Below the pieces are notes generated by a model, which worked only from the letters and a program-made list of their open reading frames with translations, made no database searches and was not told the DNA's origin. Positions 28,377 through 37,264 of a stretch of 64,000 bases of DNA are shown one piece after another. How positions within the stretch are numbered: the first letter of the stretch is position 1; every line of letters begins with the position of its first letter. This DNA comes from Pseudomonas faucium (GTDB lineage Bacteria; Pseudomonadota; Gammaproteobacteria; Pseudomonadales; Pseudomonadaceae): NCBI RefSeq assembly GCF_021602585.1, contig NZ_BQIP01000017.1, forward strand, positions 62,001 through 126,000, read 5' to 3'. The position numbers and the translations under genes were made by a program.

Positions 28377-29916
28377 CACGCTGGCGCGGCCGACCGCCGA
28401 ACCCAGCCGGCGCGACTGGATCGCGGTGATGAGCGTGATGCTCGGCGCCTTCATGGCGGTGCTGGACATCCAGATCACCAACTCCTCGCTCAAGGACATC
28501 CAGGGCGCGCTGTCGGCAACCCTGGAGGAAGGTTCGTGGATCTCCACCTCCTACCTGGTGGCGGAAATCATCATGATTCCGCTGACCGCCTGGCTGGTGC
28601 AGCTGCTGTCCGCGCGGCGCCTGGCGGTGTGGGTGTCGGCCGGGTTCCTGTTCGCCTCCCTGCTCTGCTCGATGGCCTGGAACCTGGAAAGCATGATCGT
28701 GTTCCGCGCGCTGCAGGGTTTTACCGGCGGCGCGCTGATTCCGCTGGCCTTCACCCTGACCCTGATCAAGCTGCCCGAGCACCACCGCGCCAAGGGCATG
28801 GCCATGTTCGCCATGACCGCCACCTTCGCCCCCTCCATCGGCCCGACCCTGGGCGGTTGGCTGACCGAGAACTGGGGCTGGGAGTACATCTTCTACATCA
28901 ACATCCCGCCTGGGCTGGTGATGATCGCCGGCCTGATGTACGGGCTGGAGAAGAAAGAAGCGCATTGGGAGCTGCTCAAGAGCACCGACTACGCCGGCAT
29001 CCTCACCCTGGGCCTGGGCCTGGGTTGCCTGCAGGTGTTTCTCGAGGAAGGCCACCGCAAGGACTGGCTGGAGTCGAACCTGATCGTCGCCCTGGGCACC
29101 GTCGCCCTGATCAGCCTGATCACCTTTGTGATCCTGCAGTTTTCCAAGCCGCACCCGCTGATCAATTTGCGCATCCTCGGCAACCGCAACTTCGGCCTGT
29201 CGAGCATCGCCAGTTTGGGCATGGGCGTGGGGTTGTACGGGTCGATCTACCTGCTGCCGCTGTACCTGGCGCAGATCCAGGGCTACAACGCCCTGCAGAT
29301 CGGCGAGGTGATCATGTGGATGGGCGTGCCGCAGCTGTTCCTGATTCCGCTGGTGCCGCAACTGATGAAGGTGATCTCGCCCAAATGGCTGTGCGCAGCA
29401 GGCTTCTGCCTGTTCGGCGCCGCCAGCTTCGGCTCCGGCGTGCTCAACCCGGATTTTGCCGGGCCGCAGTTCAACCACATCCAGATCATCCGCGCCCTGG
29501 GCCAGCCGATGATCATGGTGACCATCTCGTTGATCGCCACGGCGTATATCCAGCAGCAGGATGCAGGGTCGGCTTCGAGCCTGTTCAACATCCTGCGCAA
29601 CCTCGGGGGCGCCATCGGCATTGCCCTGTTGGCAACGTTGCTGGATGCGCGGACCAAGGTGTATTTCGACTACCTGCGTGAAGCGGTGGTGCCGAACAAC
29701 CCGCAGGTGGCCGAGCGGCTGGCGCAATTGACCGAGCGGCTGGGCAACGAGGGGGCGGCGCTGGGCAAGTTGAGCGAGATTACCCACCAGCAGGCGCTGA
29801 TCATGGCCTACAACGATGCCTTCCATTTTGTCGGGATCGGGTTGGCGGTGAGCATGGTGGCGGTGTTGTTGACGCGCAAGTTGCCAGAGGGGTTGAAGGC
29901 TGGCGAGGCTCACTGA
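28366..29916 (+). CDS. emrB: DHA2-family MFS drug exporter (EmrB-type)
   Basis: A 516-aa transporter with 14 predicted membrane helices, proton-driven drug export. Motif A-type and motif C-type signatures are visible (e.g. MTATFAPSIGPTLGGWLTEN), as is RDWIAVMSVMLGAFMAVLDI before helix 1. It overlaps emrA by 11 nt, so translation is coupled. Substrates cannot be read from the sequence. A REP pair follows 10 nt after the stop. Confidence 0.9.
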   Translation: MAGDTLARPTAEPSRRDWIAVMSVMLGAFMAVLDIQITNSSLKDIQGALSATLEEGSWISTSYLVAEIIMIPLTAWLVQLLSARRLAVWVSAGFLFASLLCSMAWNLESMIVFRALQGFTGGALIPLAFTLTLIKLPEHHRAKGMAMFAMTATFAPSIGPTLGGWLTENWGWEYIFYINIPPGLVMIAGLMYGLEKKEAHWELLKSTDYAGILTLGLGLGCLQVFLEEGHRKDWLESNLIVALGTVALISLITFVILQFSKPHPLINLRILGNRNFGLSSIASLGMGVGLYGSIYLLPLYLAQIQGYNALQIGEVIMWMGVPQLFLIPLVPQLMKVISPKWLCAAGFCLFGAASFGSGVLNPDFAGPQFNHIQIIRALGQPMIMVTISLIATAYIQQQDAGSASSLFNILRNLGGAIGIALLATLLDARTKVYFDYLREAVVPNNPQVAERLAQLTERLGNEGAALGKLSEITHQQALIMAYNDAFHFVGIGLAVSMVAVLLTRKLPEGLKAGEAH

Positions 29917-29926
29917 AACCGTACTG

Positions 29927-30019
29927 GCCCTATCGCCGGCAAGCCGGCTCCCACAGGTACAGCACAGCTATTTGAAACTGTGCGGACTTTGTGGGAGCCG
30001 GCTTGCCGGCGATAGGGCC
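29927..30019. repeat. REP inverted pair, copy B
   Basis: Inverted copies (29927-29956 and 29990-30019) of the GCCGGCAAGCCGGCTCCCAC family, 30-bp perfect arms GGCCCTATCGCCGGCAAGCC onward, 33-nt centre. It fills the gap between the convergent emrB and uvrB genes and may act as the terminator for both. Confidence 0.9.
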
Positions 30020-30027
30020 CGTGAAGG

Positions 30028-32043
30028 TCAACTGCTAATCAACCGCTCACGCAGCTGGGTGATCTCATCGCGCAACTGCGCCGCCGCTTCGAACTCCAGG
30101 TCACGGGCAAACTGCATCATCTTCTCTTCGAGCTGCTTGATGCGCTTGGTGATCTCACCCGGCGTACGCAATTCGGCCTCGTAGCGGGCAGCCTCCTCCG
30201 CCGCCTTGGCCATGCCCTTGCGCTTCTTGCTGCGCGCTCCAGGCACGGTGGCGCCTTCCATGATGTCGGTGATGTCCTTGACCACGCCCTTGGGCACGAT
30301 GCCGTTGGCCTCGTTGAAGGCCACCTGCTTCTCGCGCCGCCGCTCGGTCTCGTCGATGGCCCGCTGCATCGACCCGGTGATGTTGTCGGCGTAGAGAATC
30401 GCCCGGCCATTGAGGTTGCGCGCGGCGCGGCCGATGGTCTGGATCAGCGAGCGCTCGGAGCGCAGGAAGCCTTCCTTGTCGGCATCGAGGATCGCCACCA
30501 GCGACACCTCGGGCATGTCCAGGCCCTCGCGCAGCAGGTTGATGCCCACCAGCACGTCGAAGGTACCCAGGCGCAGGTCGCGGATGATCTCGACCCGCTC
30601 CACCGTGTCGATGTCCGAGTGCAGGTAGCGCACCCGCACATCGTGGTCGGCGAGGTAGTCGCTGAGGTCTTCGGCCATGCGCTTGGTCAGCGTGGTGGCC
30701 AGCACCCGCTCGCCGAGGTCGACGCGCTTGCGAATCTCCGACAGCAGGTCGTCGACCTGGGTCAGCGCCGGGCGCACCTCGACCTGTGGGTCGACCAGGC
30801 CGGTGGGGCGCACCACCTGCTCGACCACTCGCCCGGCGTGCTCGGCCTCATACGGCCCCGGGGTCGCCGAGACGAAGATGGTCTGCGGGCTCACCGCCTC
30901 CCATTCGTCGAAGCGCATGGGCCGGTTGTCCAGCGCCGAGGGCAGGCGGAAGCCGTACTCCACCAGGGTTTCCTTGCGCGAGCGGTCGCCTTTGTACATG
31001 GCGCCCACCTGCGGCACGCTGACGTGGGATTCGTCGATCACCAGCAATGCATCCGCCGGCAGGTAATCGTACAACGTCGGTGGCGGCGCGCCGGCCGGGC
31101 GGCCGGACAGGTAGCGCGAGTAGTTCTCGATGCCGTTGCAGTAACCCAGCTCGAGGATCATCTCCAGGTCGAAGCGGGTACGCTGCTCCAGGCGCTGGGC
31201 TTCCACCAGCTTGTTGGCCTTGTGCAGGTACTCCAGGCGGTCCTTGAGCTCTTCCTTGATGCCCTCCACCGCCTCCAGCAGGGTTTCGCGCGGGGTGACG
31301 TAGTGGCTCTTGGGGTAGAAGGTGAAGCGCGGCAGCTTGCGAAACACCTCGCCGGTCAGCGGGTCGAAGGCGGCGATGTTCTCCACCTCGTCATCGAACA
31401 GCTCGATGCGGATGGCTTCGAGGTCCGATTCGGCCGGGAAAATGTCGACCACATCGCCGCGCACGCGGAAGGTGGCGCGGGCAAAGTCCATTTCGTTGCG
31501 GGTGTACTGCAGGTCGGCCAGGCGGCGCAGCAGCGCGCGCTGGTCGAGCTTGTCCCCGCGGTCGACGTGCAGGACCATCTTCAGGTAGGTCTCGGGGCTG
31601 CCCAGGCCATAGATGCACGACACCGTGGTGACGATGATCGCATCGCGCCGCTCCAGCAGCGCCTTGGTCGCCGACAGGCGCATCTGCTCGATGTGGTCGT
31701 TGATCGAGGCGTCCTTCTCGATGAAGGTGTCCGACGACGGCACGTAGGCTTCGGGCTGGTAGTAGTCGTAATAGGAAACGAAGTACTCCACCGCGTTGTT
31801 CGGGAAAAACGCCTTGAACTCGCCATACAGCTGCGCCGCCAGGGTCTTGTTCGGCGCCAGCACCAGGGTTGGGCGCTGCACCTGCTGGATGACGTTGGCG
31901 ATGCTGAAGGTCTTGCCCGAGCCGGTCACCCCGAGCAGGGTCTGGTGCGACAGGCCGGCATCGATGCCTTCGACCATCTGGCGGATGGCCTCGGGCTGAT
32001 CACCTGCCGGCTGGAAACGGGTGACGAGCTGGAACTCGGACAT
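30028..32043 (-). CDS. uvrB: excinuclease ABC subunit B
   Basis: A 671-aa DNA helicase-like damage-verification subunit of nucleotide-excision repair. Walker A GVTGSGKT at residues 38-45, the beta-hairpin ([20 protein letters not shown]) at about 90-110, helicase motifs ([35 protein letters not shown]) and a C-terminal UVR motif (about 630-665). A LexA-like box lies 26 nt upstream of the ATG. It is divergent from tyrB. Confidence 0.98.
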   Translation of the reverse strand: MSEFQLVTRFQPAGDQPEAIRQMVEGIDAGLSHQTLLGVTGSGKTFSIANVIQQVQRPTLVLAPNKTLAAQLYGEFKAFFPNNAVEYFVSYYDYYQPEAYVPSSDTFIEKDASINDHIEQMRLSATKALLERRDAIIVTTVSCIYGLGSPETYLKMVLHVDRGDKLDQRALLRRLADLQYTRNEMDFARATFRVRGDVVDIFPAESDLEAIRIELFDDEVENIAAFDPLTGEVFRKLPRFTFYPKSHYVTPRETLLEAVEGIKEELKDRLEYLHKANKLVEAQRLEQRTRFDLEMILELGYCNGIENYSRYLSGRPAGAPPPTLYDYLPADALLVIDESHVSVPQVGAMYKGDRSRKETLVEYGFRLPSALDNRPMRFDEWEAVSPQTIFVSATPGPYEAEHAGRVVEQVVRPTGLVDPQVEVRPALTQVDDLLSEIRKRVDLGERVLATTLTKRMAEDLSDYLADHDVRVRYLHSDIDTVERVEIIRDLRLGTFDVLVGINLLREGLDMPEVSLVAILDADKEGFLRSERSLIQTIGRAARNLNGRAILYADNITGSMQRAIDETERRREKQVAFNEANGIVPKGVVKDITDIMEGATVPGARSKKRKGMAKAAEEAARYEAELRTPGEITKRIKQLEEKMMQFARDLEFEAAAQLRDEITQLRERLISS

Positions 32044-32330
32044 GACGGACCTCGCGACGCTGCAGCAACTGTAAATTTAGCCAGTAGTCTATACCCAAAT
32101 GCGCCCGCCCGGGGCCGGATTCAAGGCCCGCCTGCGAGCGCCTACTGCGATGGACCTGGCAATTCGACCAATGGTCGAAAAATATTTGCGCAAATCCTCT
32201 GAAAAGCCGCGACACAGTGTCGCCGTGACCGATCGGTATCACTATACTGACTCCCCGTTTGTGCACCGCTTCAGTGCATTCGGCTGGAGCGTGTACGTCC
32301 TATCACTCTCCAATCAGAGCCAAGGTAACA
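32044..32330. other. uvrB-tyrB divergent intergenic region
   Basis: 287 nt with no gene. It contains a LexA-like box (32069-32084) and a -10 TATAGA (32088-32093) for uvrB on minus. On plus, toward tyrB, there is a CTATACT -10-like box at 32242-32248, followed by an ~80-nt leader. The AAGGTAAC ribosome site of tyrB lies just before 32331. Confidence 0.55.
32069..32084 (-). promoter_or_regulatory. LexA-like SOS box at the uvrB promoter
   Basis: CTGGCTAAATTTACAG (minus strand) has the CTG-N10-CAG form of the gamma-proteobacterial LexA site with an AT-rich centre. It lies just downstream of a TATAGA -10, where a repressor would block initiation. E. coli uvrB is SOS-controlled; the same here is inference. 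Confidence 0.55.
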
Positions 32331-33527
32331 ATGAGCCTGTTTTCCGCTGTAGAGCTGGCACCCCGCGACCCTATTCTGGGCCTCAACGAAGCATTCAACG
32401 CCGACCCGCGCACCGACAAGGTGAACCTGGGCGTGGGCGTCTACTGCAATGAGGAAGGCCGCATTCCGCTGCTGCGCGCCGTGATCGAAGCCGAAACCCA
32501 GCGTGCCGCCCAGCACGCCTCGCGCGGCTACCTGCCGATCGACGGTATCGCCAGCTACGACCAGGCTGTACAGAAACTCATCTTCGGCGCCGAATCGCCA
32601 CTGCTGGCCGCTGGCCGCGTGGTCACCGTGCAGGCCGTTGGCGGTACCGGTGCTCTGAAAATTGGCGCCGACTTCCTCAAGCGCCTGTCGCCCAATGCCG
32701 TGGTGGCCATCAGCGACCCGAGCTGGGAAAACCACCGCGCGCTGTTCGAGACCGCCGGTTTCCCGGTGCAGAACTACCGCTACTACGACGCGCCGAGCAA
32801 TGACGTCAACCGTGCCGGCATGCTCGAAGACCTGAACAACCTGCCGTCCGGCTCGATCGTCGTGCTGCACGCCTGCTGCCACAACCCGACCGGCGTCGAC
32901 CTGGGCCTGGACGACTGGAAAAACGTCCTGGAAGTGGTCAAGGCCAAGGGCCACGTGCCGTTCCTCGACATGGCCTACCAGGGCTTTGGCGCCGGCATCG
33001 CCGAAGACGCCTTCGCCGTGCGCCTGTTCGCCGAATCGGGCCTGGAATTCTTCGTTTCCAGCTCGTTCTCCAAATCGTTCTCGCTGTATGGCGAGCGCGT
33101 TGGCGCCCTGTCGATCGTCACCGCCTCCAAGGACGAAAGCACCCGCGTGCTGTCCCAGGTCAAGCGCGTGATCCGCACCACCTACTCCAACCCGCCGACC
33201 CATGGCGCCACCATCGTCGCCACCGTGCTCAACAGCGACGAACTGCGCAACATGTGGGAAGCCGAGCTGTCGGAGATGCGCCAGCGCATCCACGGCATGC
33301 GCCAGCAAATGGTCCAGCTGCTGGCCGAGTACGGTGCCAAGCGCGACTTCAGCTTCGTCGGCCGCCAGGCCGGCATGTTCTCCTACTCGGGCCTGACCGT
33401 GGAGCAAGTGGCTCGCCTGAAGAACGAGTTCGGCATCTATGCGCTGGACACCGGCCGCATCGCCGTTGCCGCACTGAACCAGAGCAACATCCACGTGGTC
33501 ACCAAGGCCATCGTCGAAGTGCTGTAA
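32331..33527 (+). CDS. tyrB: aromatic-amino-acid aminotransferase
   Basis: A 398-aa PLP aminotransferase of the aspartate/aromatic (fold type I, Ia) group. The PLP lysine is Lys248 in SSSFSKSFSLYGERVGAL; HACCHNPTGVDL and TYSNPPTHGATIV are family motifs. It resembles TyrB/AspC; the substrate split (tyrosine/phenylalanine versus aspartate) cannot be fixed from sequence alone. The start at MSLFSAVELAPRDP follows AAGGTAAC. It is divergent from uvrB and followed by tRNA-Asn. Confidence 0.9.
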   Translation: MSLFSAVELAPRDPILGLNEAFNADPRTDKVNLGVGVYCNEEGRIPLLRAVIEAETQRAAQHASRGYLPIDGIASYDQAVQKLIFGAESPLLAAGRVVTVQAVGGTGALKIGADFLKRLSPNAVVAISDPSWENHRALFETAGFPVQNYRYYDAPSNDVNRAGMLEDLNNLPSGSIVVLHACCHNPTGVDLGLDDWKNVLEVVKAKGHVPFLDMAYQGFGAGIAEDAFAVRLFAESGLEFFVSSSFSKSFSLYGERVGALSIVTASKDESTRVLSQVKRVIRTTYSNPPTHGATIVATVLNSDELRNMWEAELSEMRQRIHGMRQQMVQLLAEYGAKRDFSFVGRQAGMFSYSGLTVEQVARLKNEFGIYALDTGRIAVAALNQSNIHVVTKAIVEVL

Positions 33528-33562
33528 CTGCTTGATTCGTATCTGAATTGCCGAGCGGAAGC

Positions 33563-33590
33563 TTGACTTCCCCTCGGCAATCATTAAGAT
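33563..33590 (+). promoter_or_regulatory. promoter of tRNA-Asn
   Basis: TTGACT, 16 nt, TAAGAT, ending 10 nt before the tRNA. It overlaps a strong stem-loop ATTGCCGAG/CTCGGCAAT (33546-33580) that could act as the tyrB 3'-end structure. Confidence 0.7.
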
Positions 33591-33600
33591 ACGCGCAGAT

Positions 33601-33676
33601 TCCGCGATAGCTCAGTCGGTAGAGCAAATGACTGTTAATCATTGGGTCCCTGGTTCGAGTCCAGGTCGCGGAGCCA
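33601..33676 (+). tRNA. tRNA-Asn (GUU)
   Basis: 76 nt with encoded CCA. Acceptor TCCGCGA/TCGCGGA, anticodon loop CTGTTAA (anticodon GUU), T-loop GTTCGAGTC. Own promoter at 33563-33590 and a terminator 11 nt after its end. Confidence 0.97.
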
Positions 33677-33687
33677 AACACTGAAAA

Positions 33688-33720
33688 AGCCCCCGGGTGC
33701 GCAAGCACCGGGGGCTTTTT
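33688..33720. terminator. terminator after tRNA-Asn (bidirectional)
   Basis: Perfect 12-13-bp stem AGCCCCCGGGTGC/GCACCGGGGGCT with GCAA tetraloop, T-run after and A-run before. It terminates tRNA-Asn (plus) and can also stop the cupin gene (minus). Confidence 0.92.
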
Positions 33721-33732
33721 CGTTGTGGCCGG

Positions 33733-34149
33733 TTATTTTGCCAGCGGTTCGGTCACAGGCTTGCCCTCGTCCACCAAACTCCAGACCAGCAACTTGGCCG
33801 GCTTCTTGTCACTGGCGTTGCGCGACACGCTGTGCACGGTGCCAGGCGCTTCGTACCAGAACTCGCCGGCCTTGTAGGTTTTCTCCGGCTCATCGTTGAG
33901 CTTCGAGACCACTGCGCCTTCCAGCACATAAGCCATCACCGCACCGGGGTGCTGATGAGCGGGCGAGGCCTGCCCAGGTGCATAGCTGACGGTCAGCATC
34001 ACGGCGTTCTTGCCGGGTGCGTTCGAAGGCTGCTTTTCCTGCAGGACCTTGACCTGATCAGCTGCTTCGCCATGCGCCCAGGCGGCAGGCTGGCCGGCGA
34101 GCAGGCCGGCACTGAGGAGCAAGGCAAGGGAAAGGTGGGCAGTTTTCAT
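33733..34149 (-). CDS. exported cupin-domain protein
   Basis: 138 aa. N-terminal signal peptide (MKTAHLSLALLLSAGLLAGQ, cleavage after AWA before HGEAADQ) and one cupin barrel with metal-ligand-like SPAHQHPGAVMAYVLEG and EFWYEAPGTVHSVSRN. Small periplasmic cupin of unknown substrate. Start 34149 is preferred (GGAG, 7 nt spacing) over an upstream open stretch. Confidence 0.85.
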   Translation of the reverse strand: MKTAHLSLALLLSAGLLAGQPAAWAHGEAADQVKVLQEKQPSNAPGKNAVMLTVSYAPGQASPAHQHPGAVMAYVLEGAVVSKLNDEPEKTYKAGEFWYEAPGTVHSVSRNASDKKPAKLLVWSLVDEGKPVTEPLAK

Positions 34150-34238
34150 GGGGCGTCTCCTGATTGGCGATTGCCTGCAGGTTAGGCCCCTGGGGGTTGG
34201 CGGCAAACGGCCAATTCAGTGAAAAAGCAGGAGGCCGC

Positions 34239-34799
34239 TCAGCTGGCACGCCCGATCGGGTAGAACTGGCCATGGCTCCATACCCCGAGCCACTCCTCGC
34301 CCTCGGTCACCCGCGGCACCGCCAGCTCGACCAACTGATAGAACACATTGCGGTGGATCAACGCCTCGAGGTTGCTACGCATCAGCACATAGGGCGCCGG
34401 CTCCTGGGTGACCGGGTCGATTTCCACCCGCAGCGGGTGATCCGGCCCGGCTTCGGCTTCGTCCTCGACGTTGCTGGTAAAGCGCAGCACCTGCTGCTCG
34501 CCACTGCCCTGCACATCCAGGGCCACGGCAACGAATGGCGCATCGTCGACCCGAATGCCGACTTTCTCCACCGGCGTGATCAGGAAGTAGTCGTCGCCAT
34601 CGCGGCGCATGATGGTGGAAAACAAGCGCACCATCGGCTTGCGCCCGATCGGCGTGCCCAGGTAGTACCAGGTGCCATCACGGGCGATGCGCATGTCGAT
34701 GTCGCCGCAGAAATCCGGGTTCCACAGATGCACCGGCGGCAAGCCCTTGTGCTTGGGAATTTGCGCCAACAGGTCATTGGCCTTGCCGGAATCGCTCAT
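34239..34799 (-). CDS. DUF1285 family protein
   Basis: 186 aa, no signal or transmembrane segment. Contains the DUF1285 core (LWNPDFCGDIDMRIARDGTW, YYLGTPIGRKPMVRLFSTIM). The fold is known from the family to be two-domain beta-rich, but the function is unknown. The ATG at 34799 (GAGG, 9 nt) is preferred over a GTG at 34817. It follows the DUF4823 gene by 10 nt, so the two are probably one operon. Confidence 0.85.
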   Translation of the reverse strand: MSDSGKANDLLAQIPKHKGLPPVHLWNPDFCGDIDMRIARDGTWYYLGTPIGRKPMVRLFSTIMRRDGDDYFLITPVEKVGIRVDDAPFVAVALDVQGSGEQQVLRFTSNVEDEAEAGPDHPLRVEIDPVTQEPAPYVLMRSNLEALIHRNVFYQLVELAVPRVTEGEEWLGVWSHGQFYPIGRAS

Positions 34800-34809
34800 C
34801 GCGTTTGCC

Positions 34810-35415
34810 TCACTCACTCATGCCCAGGAGGCTACGAGCGTACTCGCGCATCGGGGCGGCAAGCAAATCCCGGGGCGAGTTGTCGTGGAACGTCAACAAA
34901 CCGCCACGGCTCTTGATGCGTGCGGTGTCGATCAAGTAGCGGGTGTTGGTTTCGATGAGCATCATCTGCACCACGCCGGTATCCCAGCCCAGGCGATCGA
35001 CCGCCTGCTCGTCGTACCACTCATCGCCATTGCCGATGCGGTCGTCGGTACGCGCGAAGCGGGTGTACAGCACATAGTCGGCGCCCACCGAACGCGCCTG
35101 GGCAATCGCCTCCTCCAGGCCCAACGGCCCCTGGGCGCGACGCACCAGCGGGAAGTACTCGACAAAGCTCTTGAACGCTTCCTCTGCCACCGCGTTCTGC
35201 TGCGGCAGCGGCCCTTTGCCCGGCGGCATGAACGCGCCCTGGCCGATGAAGATGAACGAATCGGGCTGCAGGCGGATCGACAGGCTGCGGCGCGTATCGC
35301 TGTGGTCCAGCAGGCCGGCATCGCTCATGTGGTAACGGACGCCCTCGCCCATATCGCTGACATTCATGCAGCCACCCAGCGCCAACAGCGCCAGCGGCAA
35401 GACCAGGCTACGCAT
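34810..35415 (-). CDS. DUF4823 lipoprotein
   Basis: 201 aa. Lipobox LALGGC (Cys16) after a hydrophobic signal, so a lipid-anchored periplasmic protein. Rest matches DUF4823 (RRSLSIRLQPDSFIFIGQGA). Function unknown. It lies 65 nt after moaA on the same strand. Confidence 0.85.
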   Translation of the reverse strand: MRSLVLPLALLALGGCMNVSDMGEGVRYHMSDAGLLDHSDTRRSLSIRLQPDSFIFIGQGAFMPPGKGPLPQQNAVAEEAFKSFVEYFPLVRRAQGPLGLEEAIAQARSVGADYVLYTRFARTDDRIGNGDEWYDEQAVDRLGWDTGVVQMMLIETNTRYLIDTARIKSRGGLLTFHDNSPRDLLAAPMREYARSLLGMSE

Positions 35416-35480
35416 CTTTCCTCCAATGGCCGGCGACGAAAAACCGGCGAATAGCCGGCGGATGCAGCTTTTGCGCCAGA

Positions 35481-36449
35481 TCAGCCGCCAATCACCTTCA
35501 TCACCATCACATCACCGGAAAACGCCAGCGCCTGCTTGTCGGCCAGGGCCTTGACCAGCAGGCGCTGCAGCGCCGGCAAGGCTTCGTGGCGCGGCTTTTC
35601 CAGCAGGTCACCGACAAAGTGGCGATTGCTCGACGACAGGCAGCCATGCAGCCAACCGGTGGATGACAGGCGCAAGCGCGAACAGCTGCGGCAGAACGGC
35701 ACGCTTTCGTTGGCAATCACGCCGAAATGGCCCTTGCCGGGGATGTGGTAGCGCAGCGCAGTCGCGTCCACCGGCGCCTGGGCCTGCTGGTAGTCATGCG
35801 CCTGGCCGATCACCGCCAGCAGATGGTCGAGGCCCACGAACTGCTGGAGGAACGCATTGTGGTCGCGGGCCAGGTGCCCCATGCGCATCAGCTCGATGAA
35901 GCGCAATTCATAGCCGCGCTCGAGGCAGTAATCGAGCATCGGCAGCACCTGGTCCAGGTTCTGCCCGCGCATCGGCACCATGTTGACCTTGATCCGCATG
36001 CCCATGCCCTGCGCCTGGTCCATGCCGGCCAGCACGCTGGCCAGGTCGCCACCGCGGGCAATGCGGCGAAATGCCTGTGAATCGAGGGTATCGAGGGAGA
36101 CGTTCAAGCGGCGGATGCCGGCGGCGTGCAGTTGCGGCAACTTGCGTGAAAGCAGCTGGCCGTTGGTGGTCAGGGAAATGTCTTCGAGGTCGAGCCTGGC
36201 AACAGCGGCCAGAAAGGCGTCCAGCCTCGGGCTGACCAGGGGCTCGCCGCCGGTGATACGCAAGCGCTCGATGCCGGCGGTTTCGATCAGGTAGGCCACG
36301 CCACGCGCCAGGGCTTCGGCCGACAGCTCGTCCTGGGCCGCCACCAGGCGCTTGCCGTCAGGCACGCAATAGCTGCAGGCATAATTGCAGGCAGCCGTCA
36401 GGCTGACGCGCAGGTTGCGAAAACGCCTGCCTTGACGATCGACGATCAT
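35481..36449 (-). CDS. moaA: GTP 3',8-cyclase MoaA
   Basis: A 322-aa radical SAM enzyme, first step of molybdenum cofactor synthesis. The SAM cluster is Cys21, Cys25, Cys28 (CNYACSYC); the second cluster is in CRSCSRLRLSSTGWLHGC; the C-terminal Gly-Gly (VIGG) needed by MoaA is present. The ATG at 36449 has GGAG at 7 nt and is chosen over one 15 nt upstream. Shorter and less similar at the N-terminus than canonical MoaA, so it may be the second MoaA paralogue of pseudomonads. Confidence 0.92.
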   Translation of the reverse strand: MIVDRQGRRFRNLRVSLTAACNYACSYCVPDGKRLVAAQDELSAEALARGVAYLIETAGIERLRITGGEPLVSPRLDAFLAAVARLDLEDISLTTNGQLLSRKLPQLHAAGIRRLNVSLDTLDSQAFRRIARGGDLASVLAGMDQAQGMGMRIKVNMVPMRGQNLDQVLPMLDYCLERGYELRFIELMRMGHLARDHNAFLQQFVGLDHLLAVIGQAHDYQQAQAPVDATALRYHIPGKGHFGVIANESVPFCRSCSRLRLSSTGWLHGCLSSSNRHFVGDLLEKPRHEALPALQRLLVKALADKQALAFSGDVMVMKVIGG

Positions 36450-36556
36450 GGGTGACTCCGGCATGGATGAATCGGGGCCGGCAAAACCTGACTCAAAATT
36501 CAGGTTTTTGCAAGCCCCTGCTCCATGCCGCGTTCAACGCGAAGTGGCGGATGCCT

Positions 36557-37192
36557 TCAGTTGGCCGCTTCCGGGTCGCGCTTGCGCTTGTTGCCCATGC
36601 GCACGCCGATGTCCATGAGGAACTGGAAGAAGCCTTCCTGATCTTCCAGCACATTGCTCCAGAACGGCGAGTGATACAGCGCCACGGCGCCATGCACCAG
36701 TGCCCAGGCGGCGCAATAGTGGAAGTACGGCGGTACGTCTTCGAGCTTGCCTTCGCTGATGCGGCCCTTGATCAGCTGGGTCAGGCGATCGAAGTTGGAG
36801 GCGCGGATGCTGTGCAGCTCCTCGACCATCTCCGGCACCTGGTTGCCCTTGACCACCTTCTCTTCAAGGCGGTCGAACAGCCGGTAGCGCTGCGGGTCAC
36901 GCATGCGGAACTCGAAGTAGGCGCGCGACAGCGCCTCCTTGTCACGGTCGACATCGGCCGAATGCAACAGCGCGTTCAGGTCGCGCTCGTAGTCGAGCAT
37001 CAGGCGCAGGTAGATCTCCGCCTTGGACTTGAAGTGCTTGTAGATCGTGCCTTTGCCGATGCCCACGGCATCAGCGATCATCTCGACGGTGACGCTGTCT
37101 TCACCCTGTTCGAGAAACAGCTTGAGTGCAGTGTCGAGGATTTCCTGTTCGCGACGGCGAAACTCACGGACCTTACGAGGTTCTTTCTGCAT
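36557..37192 (-). CDS. TetR-family regulator
   Basis: 211 aa. HTH in the first 55 residues (REQEILDTALKLFLEQGED, then AVGIGKGTIYKHFKSKAEIY). C-terminal ligand domain with many charged residues. The start is MQKEPRKVREFRRR; a longer reading frame overlaps the aminotransferase on the other strand and is not credible. It is divergent from the class V aminotransferase across 72 bp, so control of that gene is plausible. Confidence 0.9.
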   Translation of the reverse strand: MQKEPRKVREFRRREQEILDTALKLFLEQGEDSVTVEMIADAVGIGKGTIYKHFKSKAEIYLRLMLDYERDLNALLHSADVDRDKEALSRAYFEFRMRDPQRYRLFDRLEEKVVKGNQVPEMVEELHSIRASNFDRLTQLIKGRISEGKLEDVPPYFHYCAAWALVHGAVALYHSPFWSNVLEDQEGFFQFLMDIGVRMGNKRKRDPEAAN

Positions 37193-37264
37193 AGGAAGGA
37201 CTGGATGACAATCGAAGCGGTTTATTATGCCTAACTTGCGGCAAATTGCACGGATCTTCCAACC

